Assembly (NCBI GenBank): GCA_950097015.1
Contig: CATNEN010000014.1
Location: 2,232,001 to 2,296,000 of the forward strand
Length of the DNA stretch: 64,000 nt
Source: Macrostomum hystrix
Lineage: Eukaryota > Platyhelminthes > Macrostomidae
Direction: 5' to 3'
The notes beneath the pieces were generated by a model. That model worked only from the letters and a program-made list of their open reading frames with translations, searched no databases and was not told the DNA's origin. The position numbers were made by a program, and so were the translations under genes. Shown here in pieces: positions 56,841 to 64,000 of this stretch. How positions within the stretch are numbered: the stretch's first letter is position 1; the number at the start of each line of letters is the position of its first letter.

Positions 56841-59800
56841 ATGATTAGCCGCAGCTGTACCAAGTACGGCTCAGTGCTGTGCCGCCTGATGTTCATATTC
56901 AACCTCCTGTGCATTGGCTACCCGGCCTACCTGGCCTTTCACTACTATTACCTGACACCAGGACAGGGGCTGAGCCCCGTTGACAGCCACGCTTGGAGAC
57001 CCGTGCCCGACCCCGAGCTGAGCAATGACCGCCCAAGTGGCGGCCAGGACAGCTTGGCGATGCGTCTAGCAGGGAGGCTGCCACCGCCTTCGCAGCCTTC
57101 GCAACCGCGGCCACCGCGCAGGGATCTAGATCACCTGGTAGCAGGTGAGCAGCCGACTAGCGAGAGGACTGTCAGGAGGGAATTTGCTGTCAGTAGAGAA
57201 GGCTGTCAGGAAGGTTGCCGGAAATGCCGTCAGTAAGAATGTCAGTAACGCTGTCAGTAAGTCGTCAGGGAGGCTGTCAGGAGAGAAGACTATCATGTGG
57301 ATATTGCATGGCTGTCAGTAGGGAAGGCTGCCTGACGGGAAATAGCTATCAGGAAGGAATTAGCGGTAAGGAGAAATTGGCTGTCGAGAGGCAATTGGTT
57401 GTCAGGAGTGAGGGCTGTCAGTCCGAAAAGTCTGGATCACCTTTCGCAGTTAGTGGGGCTGATCGGAACACCCATTGATTTCCTTTCCACAGACTTGAAA
57501 CCGAAGCCGCAATTGAAACCGGCAGCAGACGGCTCCGGTGACTCCAACAAGAAGGCCTCAGCCGCTGCTGCCAGCCGGACCGGCCCGTTGAAGGTGTTCG
57601 TTGTTGAAGAGCATCATGAAGGTGGGCTGAACTGTGAGATCAGTCAGGGCTCGTAAATACAAGAATCGATCAGAATTTTCAATCTATACCTTCTGTGATT
57701 GCCGAAATTACTTCGTAAAGTTTTCGATTCTGAAGATATCTTTGAAATTGCGTAAATGCTTTGTTTCCATTTGGTTTATCTTCATGTGGTCTCTTCTGAT
57801 TCCATGAGGTCTCTTCTGATTCCATGTGGTCTCTTCTGATTCCATGAGGTCTCTTCTGATTCCATGAGGTCTCTTCTGATTCCATGAGGTCTCTTCTGAT
57901 TCCATGAGGTCTCTTCTGATTCCATGAGGTCTCTTCTGATTCCATGAGGTCTCTTCTGATTCCATGTGGTCTCTTCTGATTCCATGAGGTCTCTTCTGAT
58001 TCCATGTGGTCTCTTCTGATTCCATGTGGTCTCTTCTGATTTCATGAGGTCTCTTCTGATTCCATGTGGTCTCTTCTGATTCCCTGAGGTCTCTTCTGAT
58101 TCCATGAGGTCTCTTCCGATTCCAAAAACGACCACTGATTTGACGTGGAGGCTTTTGATAAATTTATGTAAATAGATTTCGATAAAGTAGATTAAGGGAT
58201 GTCTTCAGTCTGTTTCCGCCACAGCTACATGTACCTTTCGTTTCATCTTCCGATCCTCTTAAGAGAATATAATCTGTTCGCATGCCTTGCTCCACCCGCA
58301 GTGCTGCCCTACTGGTTCAGAGTACACAAAGAGGAGTCACAGCGAATCGGAACCAGACTGCCTCCACTCTCGCTGGTAAGTTGCTCACTGATAGGGCTGT
58401 AATGCGATTCCTTCCTTAAACGCGCGTCGAAGGTTCGAGTCCTTATAGAGGTCGTACACACTGAGTTGACTTGCACACAGTCTCATTACAAGTCAATCTA
58501 GCATATTTTAATAAATAGGTTACAATACAGAAACTTACAATACAGTAACACATGCAGCAATGAATTTTACCACCTGAATTTCCAGGTGCACATTGACGGC
58601 CATTCAGACGGTGCACCAATATTACCTGATCGAAGATATCCGTTCAAGGCCAAAGTCAGCAAAGAGAAGCATATCAAGTTTCTGATGACTTCCAACGATA
58701 ACTTCGTGATGGTAAGCGTTGCTATGGACTCCACGATACCGAGAAATTCGAAGGTAAAATCGTACCATTACATTGACAGGGCTCCAAAGTAGCAGGACTG
58801 GTCTCCAACGGTCTGTGGATCTTCCCCAGCTGGCTTCAATTGTCCGAGTTCAATTTGACAGGTCAGGAGATGCGGGGGACATTGGCTCCGTGATGCTTGG
58901 AGACATGGGTTCTCTGATTATGGGGATATTGTTTCTCAGATGCTGGAGGACATATTTTGGGGTGCTATCACAAGCTCAAAATTTCACAACACCGAGAAGC
59001 AATTTTTTTCACAAGGTCGAAACTTCACAACGTCGAAAACTAAAATAGCAGCTACCTTCACTAGGTCGAAACTTCACAACGTCGAAAACTAAAATAGCAG
59101 CTACCTTCACTAGGTCGAAACTTCATAAGCTCGAAACTTCACAACGTCACAATTGTTTCAGCACAAGAAATCCAAGGTCTCCTGGTCTAACCTTATGGCA
59201 GTCCAGAGTGCGGCAGTTAAAATTGAATACTAACCCAAAAGCTATCAATATTTAAGTGTTATATTTTTGTTTCTTTTTCCAGCATGGGACAAAAGCTCTG
59301 AGTAGTACTTCATTTTGGTAATGTATTGATTAGAAATTATTACTGTTGGTAAGGTAATAAGGTACTCGTTGGTGTATTGTGAAATTTCGACCTTATGAAG
59401 TTTCGACCTTGTGAAGAAAGGTGCTTTCGACGTTGTGAAATATCGAGTTTGTAAACCCCCGTTTAGTATAAAATAAACCTTCTGATGCAATTATTTGCGT
59501 AAAGTAAGGATCATTTATTGAAGAACACTGCATATACTAGCATGCGTTGGATTTTCCTATCCTTATGTTGCGCAATGGAACTAGGGCACAAACTGAAAAA
59601 GAACTTGCGCAAAGGCCAGCCAATCACTGATGCCCTAGCGTTTTGGGAGTGGGGTGGGTGAGAAATTACTTCATAAGCCGATCGGCAGAAAGAATAAATG
59701 CTTATGTGCATCGCTAGTGTCTAAAATCCATAGATATAACTAATTATCCATCTTCGCGCAGATGTGGATATCGCCACCACCGGTGTCACCAAGGTGAACG

Positions 59801-60960
59801 GCACCCTGCAGGCCTGCAGCTGCCCGGAGTATGAGCAAGACCGGCATCCGATAATGTCAGCAATAACAAACACCACAGACACATGTTCCATGGACACCCG
59901 CATTGATCTCAGCCGGCGCATGTGGTTCGATAAGAAGTTCTGTTATTTCCGCAAGGGCCCATTCTTGCAGGTGAATACTGCGGAGAACAAAATCACAAAG
60001 GACATTATGTCGGCTGTCCTAACAAGAAAAATTCAACTGCCAAAGGAAAGACCCGAGGATAATTCAATAAAAAGTCTAGTTACTAACGAGGGCGGTCCCA
60101 ACGACTATCTGCTGGACATCGACGAAGACTACTTTGGCGTGCAGTTGACAGGTCGTCAGCTGGTGAGCTCCGGCATATCGCTGAAGCTGCCGAACCGAAT
60201 GCGTCAAAGCCTGGAGCACCTGTTCTGCCCCAAAGTTGCCAGTCACGAGGCGGATGCGGATCGCTGGTTCGTCACCTTTCTTGACGCTGTGGCCAAAGCG
60301 CACGAGAAGTGTAGCGGCGCCGGAGGAGGCGATGAAGGCTGCAGCCCGTCAGACATTGCTGAGCGAGTCGCTGAGGACCGGAACGTCATGACCCTCCTGC
60401 GCAAAGTCGCTTGTCCGCAGCTGCCCCGGATGCAACTGCGTCCGCTGACACAGAAGGTGGCAGCTGTGATGTCAGGCCTCAGTCCGGACCAAGTTCGCGT
60501 GCTGCAGAGCATCGGCCTGTGCCTCGGGATGTCATTGCGGACCAACCTGGAGCCGCTGGACTCGCTGGTGAAGGACGGCTCTCAGAAGGCCACCGTCGCA
60601 GGACCGGAGCCCGTGGTGAAGCTGTGCCTCGGCCACAACCTGCCGAACGAGTCCGTCGTGCAGGAGTTCCTGGACACTCGTGAGGGCGTCGACGCTCGCA
60701 TGGAGCGCATGACGCAGCTGCTGCGCCGGCTGCCGAAGGCGCCAGTGGCCGTGACAATCTGCCGCAGCTCCCGCGACGGCTACGTACCGCGGCACCAGAT
60801 GGGCCGCATCGAGGCCGGCATTCTCAAAGCGCTGCGTGACGTGTTCGGCGAATTGAAAGTTGAGTACGACTCAGACCTGTTTCACGGCCGCGAGGGCTGG
60901 TATGAGTACAAGGCCAGACAGCTGGGGGCCAGCTTCAAGCCGGCCGCGCCGAAGATCTGA
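56841..60960 (+). CDS. UPF0489 (C5orf22-like) protein with N-terminal membrane anchor, 6 exons
   Basis: Function of the family is unknown. Exons are 56841-57144, 57493-57621, 58302-58375, 58586-58711, 58780-58861 and 59762-60960. All junction phases match (1, 1, 0, 0, 1), giving 637 aa. Residues 13-37 form a hydrophobic segment after a short basic N-terminus, typical of a type II membrane or Golgi-type anchor. Then come a Pro/Ala-rich stem and the UPF0489 domain: '[20 protein letters not shown]' (about 136-155), 'HIDGHSD' (171-177), '[10 protein letters not shown]', '[12 protein letters not shown]' (about 354) and '[16 protein letters not shown]' (about 569). The His/Asp-rich HxDxHxD and DxDxDxF motifs look like metal ligands, as in arginase/deacetylase folds (inference). 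Human C5orf22 lacks such an anchor as far as I recall. Confidence 0.87.
57785..58125. repeat. 20-bp minisatellite in UPF0489 intron 2
   Basis: About 17 copies of 'ctcttctgattccatgaggt', with atgAgg/atgTgg variants. It lies in the intron 57622-58301 and is open in all three minus-strand frames (20 is not divisible by three, so the same peptide cycles). Confidence 0.96.
58959..59460. mobile_element. Non-autonomous TIR element in UPF0489 intron 5
   Basis: The left end (58959-59040) and the reverse complement of the right end (59385-59460) align: both start GGGG and share 'tttcacaac', 'ttcacaaggtcgaaacttca' and further 'gtcgaaa' repeats. The inside has a duplicated stretch around 59010-59125 containing 'aaaactaaaatagcagctac'. 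No coding capacity. The target duplication is not resolved. It sits wholly in the intron 58862-59761. Confidence 0.65.
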
Positions 60961-61259
60961 TTGGCCATTGTGACTGACAACCAGGCCCGATGAATTATTG
61001 ATGACTTTGACACGGCAAGGACCGTGGAAATTATGCAACATTAGCTACAATTCACTGGAGCAGAATGTAGTCTAAAAATAGAAGCAACAAGTAAACAGAT
61101 TTCATTTACATGTGCTGTAATCGTATACACAATGAGCAGCTGCTGCAATGCTTCAATGTATGGTACTCTAAGTACATTTTTCACAGAGATTACCAAAGTA
61201 CATATGTGCCAAGGACCATTTGTAGTTAGTTACTATTTAACTAAGTTAGTTACTATTTA
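60961..61259. other. 3' flank of UPF0489 gene
   Basis: Unique sequence expected to contain the 3' UTR. No consensus AATAAA was seen before the inverted-repeat arm. Near 61230-61275 the phrase 'agttactatttaactaagtt' is tandemly repeated. Confidence 0.45.
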
Positions 61260-61580
61260 ACTAAGTTAGTTACTATTACTACTAACAATCCCTCCTTTGA
61301 CTGAGCATCTAAAGTACAATGATGAACTTCATGACTTAATTACCGTATTCTACGCTCGTAGATTAGTTTTGTTGAATGCGAATAAATACTTTCTTGCTTA
61401 CAAAGGTAGAACACGACTGAGTATTGAAGAAGCATTCAGTAGGTAATACTTGCGAAGTTTGTTTAAATAAATTCGCTATGCCGCAATGAAAAATGTTTGA
61501 CTGTTTAGGACAAAATAATAGTTTGCTACTATCTGATGCATGCTTGTAGCAACCGTTGCTATGTAGTTCTTTGCATTTTG
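61260..61580. repeat. Right arm of ~320-bp inverted repeat
   Basis: Reverse-complement partner of 55853-56180, containing 'gaataaatactttcttgct', 'ggtagaacacgactgag', 'atgccgcaatgaaaa' and 'gctatgtagttcttt'. Confidence 0.75.
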
Positions 61581-61835
61581 GGCCAGCACACGACGTCTTA
61601 AAACATTATTACAGGATATTTCGGGATAAATATACACTGTAATATCTTATAACAGGATATTATTCTCACTGTGGGTTTATGTTCAATAAGCTGCTATGTG
61701 TATTGCTTCTCTCACGCCGTAGCGGGTTAATTCAACCGAACCTTAAAGTTTAAATTGCGGTAGTGGCTCAAACTCGCTGCAAAGTCCTCATCCCTTCGAG
61801 GGGTGATGCTAACGACTACGGAACCACCAGGAGGT

Positions 61836-62800
61836 CCGCTGCTATGCGGACAGATCCCTTAAAGACGGCCTTGTCGGCTTTGGGGTCCTCATCCTGATCA
61901 ACGGCCGCATCTTCGCCACGCACGCCCAACATACTGGGAGGCCTTCCACGCCGTATCCAGAATTTAATTCCAGAATTCATTCCAGAATTAAATCCTTGCC
62001 TTCAGCTCCTGTGCCACAGAGCTGAATGCCAGGGACACGAGAGGAGAGACTATCTTCATCCACTCTGACAGCCAAGCGGCCTTGCCATACCACCACGTGC
62101 TCCCGGACAGTCGCTGACTGTGCCCGGCAACTCAACCTCCTGGCTCGTAGCAACACGGTCAGGCTGAGCTGGATCCCAGGGCATGCGGGCTTCCCAGGGA
62201 ACACCCTAGCGGACACCCTTGCCAAGCGGGGTGGTTCTGACTCTCTCCTGGCCCTGCTCCCCTGGTCCCGATCCCCACCACGGTCATGAATCGCAAAATT
62301 GATGACTGGGCTGAGTCCCTCCAACGGGTCAGATGGGCGGCACCCAGAACTGTCGGCAATCCCGTGCCGCAGTTCCGCGCCCGTCTCGCAGGCTAAGGAA
62401 CATCCTTCTGAGCCACAACCGGAAGGATATCCGCGCCCTCGCCAGGCACTGCGGCGACCTTCCTCCGGGGCGACCTAGAGAGCGAACTTTGCTCATTTTG
62501 CGAGTACGACCACGAAGATGCTGAACACTTTGTGTGTCACTGCCCTTTCTTTAACAGAGACCGGCTACGCTACCTCGGGCCCAACCCGTCTATGGACTAG
62601 GTTTGCCAGCCCGACAGCGTTCCACGTCCAGTTCCTCTGGGCGACAAGACGAGCCACGTTCTTCCCTGCGCACGACGGACCGGCGGACCACCCTGACCGG
62701 CCCCGCGCCATCGCCTGTCTGCGGGCCTACAGGGTTAGCGGTATGGGCGACCTCGCCTCCTCGCTGTGTCCATGGACCACCCTGCAGCTAAGTGAAGTAA
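61836..62800 (+). pseudogene. Broken non-LTR retrotransposon 3' part (RNase H and Cys-His end)
   Basis: Successive protein fragments appear in different plus-strand frames. An RNase H start 'YADRSLKDGLVGFGVLI' is near 61838. The catalytic-Asp block 'IFIHSDSQAAL' is near 62050. 'LSWIPGHAGFPGNTLADTLA' lies at 62167-62226. A Cys/His motif 'CSFCEYDHEDAEHFVCHC' is near 62490-62545. This order is that of the C-terminal end of LINE ORF2 in RNase H-carrying clades (for example the I/Jockey/R1 group). Frameshifts and stops make it non-functional. No upstream RT was recognised. Confidence 0.75.
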
Positions 62801-64000
62801 GTCAAGAGTCGTGACTTAATCTCGAGTCTTGCTGGGATTCCAATGATTCCAATGAGAGGGTCACGGCTAAATAACTAACTCTTGAACTAGTTATCTGTAC
62901 ATATACTCGTATTTCAATGCTTTATTATTTGCTTCAACTGCTTTCTATACAAGAGCAGGTCACAAGGTCGCAAGGTCACAAGGTTGATTTCTCCATTCGG
63001 AATTCTCGTCTATTTATAGTGGTTTGTGGATTAAAGTATACAACAAATGAACTGAATATTAATTATTATATCGCACATTCAAACAAACATAGTATTATAA
63101 AATAGTATTGGCACGAATTGAACCCTCGGAACTTCGAAAAATACTTTATCGGAGACTACGATCCAAACATACTTACTACGGACGACCAAGACTTATTGCT
63201 GAGCGTTGGTGCTGAGCGTAACCCGTACGCATTCTGAGAGTTGCGATCGACCAGAAGTATACTCAACCAAACGAAGTTGTTCACATCAACAGTGAGGCCA
63301 ATCCTGAGCGATGTCACGTTCGCTTGTTGAGTTTTTATGCAGATCAGGCCTGGACAGAGTCAACAGATATTATCTTCTGCCTCTCAAGCAACCAACGGCG
63401 AAACAACGGTACTCGAATCGACCGGTTGGCAAGAATTTCCCACTCTGTCAAAGTTTGTCGCTGGAATGTGCACAAAATATCCGGCAACATGACTAATCAC
63501 TGCAGTCTACGAGCTACTTGTGCCCCTAGTCTCGGACAGGCCACAGAAGTCTGGTTAGGAGTCGCAAGCGGACCTCGGACAATTAAATCGCCAGCTCGTC
63601 GGCCGTCGTGGACACAAAAATCCTACGTGAGGCAGTGAAAGACTCTAGCAACTAACATCGTGTCTCCTTTCTGATTGGAACAGACCTAACTATTGTTAAG
63701 TATTCTTGTTATATAGCAAAGATAGCAACTTCCAACCCTGTGTTTTATATAAATGAACATCCTGAAAAGGGCCAGCGACTAAGTGGAGGGATTTTAGGAA
63801 TAGGCTAGCCGAATCGCACTTAATAAGTGTAGACGCTATCGATTTAAAAAATAGATTTATGGGGAAACCCGACTCAATTGGAAGCGCATGTCCGCTCTCT
63901 ATATTCCATCTCTCTGGCTTTCGGTAAGTGATTTTAAAGATCGATTTTTTATCGCACGTCGCATTTATTGGGTCATAAATATAAAGAAACTATAAATAGA
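62801..64000. other. Intergenic, no gene recognised
   Basis: Mixed AT-rich sequence. Short frames at 63311-63638 have no recognisable domain. Around 62950-62985 'aaggtcgcaaggtcacaagg' is a short internal repeat. The window ends without another recognised gene. Confidence 0.45.

Overview
This is nuclear DNA of an invertebrate animal. The genes have GC-rich coding exons, GT-AG introns and metazoan-specific families (otopetrin, ASB, TADA3, AGK, a vertebrate-like tyrosinase), set in AT-rich intergenic DNA crowded with minisatellites. A free-living flatworm or other spiralian is my best guess, but the sequence does not prove it.

Layout. 1-9.7 kb: a complete four-exon tyrosinase (minus) whose introns and 3' flank are mostly minisatellite, then a ZNF207/BuGZ-like gene (minus). 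11.5-18.1 kb: an intact Ty3/gypsy LTR retrotransposon with matching LTRs, gag and pol, and a textbook -1 frameshift signal. 19.1-19.7 kb: a foldback element. 21.2-23.0 kb: a 35-bp satellite. 23.0-25.3 kb: TADA3 (minus). 27.7-29.0 kb: an ankyrin/SOCS-box gene (minus). 29.8-32.3 kb: acylglycerol kinase AGK (minus). 34.9-37.3 kb: a six-finger C2H2 gene (minus). 37.7-46.6 kb: GA microsatellite and AT-rich DNA with decayed repeats. 46.6-47.0 kb: RPL32 (plus). 49.2-55.8 kb: a ten-exon otopetrin proton channel (plus). 56.8-61.0 kb: a six-exon UPF0489/C5orf22-like gene (plus). 61.8-62.8 kb: a broken LINE RNase H fragment. The last 1.2 kb has no recognisable gene.

The genes are ordinary, unrelated housekeeping or tissue genes, with no operon-like logic. 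The gene models were built by hand. For every multi-exon gene each exon junction was checked for GT/AG ends and matching reading phase. What stands out is the repeat biology: most longer introns hold a private minisatellite, one array repeats a CAG|GT splice-site pair about 58 times, one tRNA-derived SINE family has four copies here, and the gypsy element carries a predicted frameshift pseudoknot. I found no convincing new multi-gene system.
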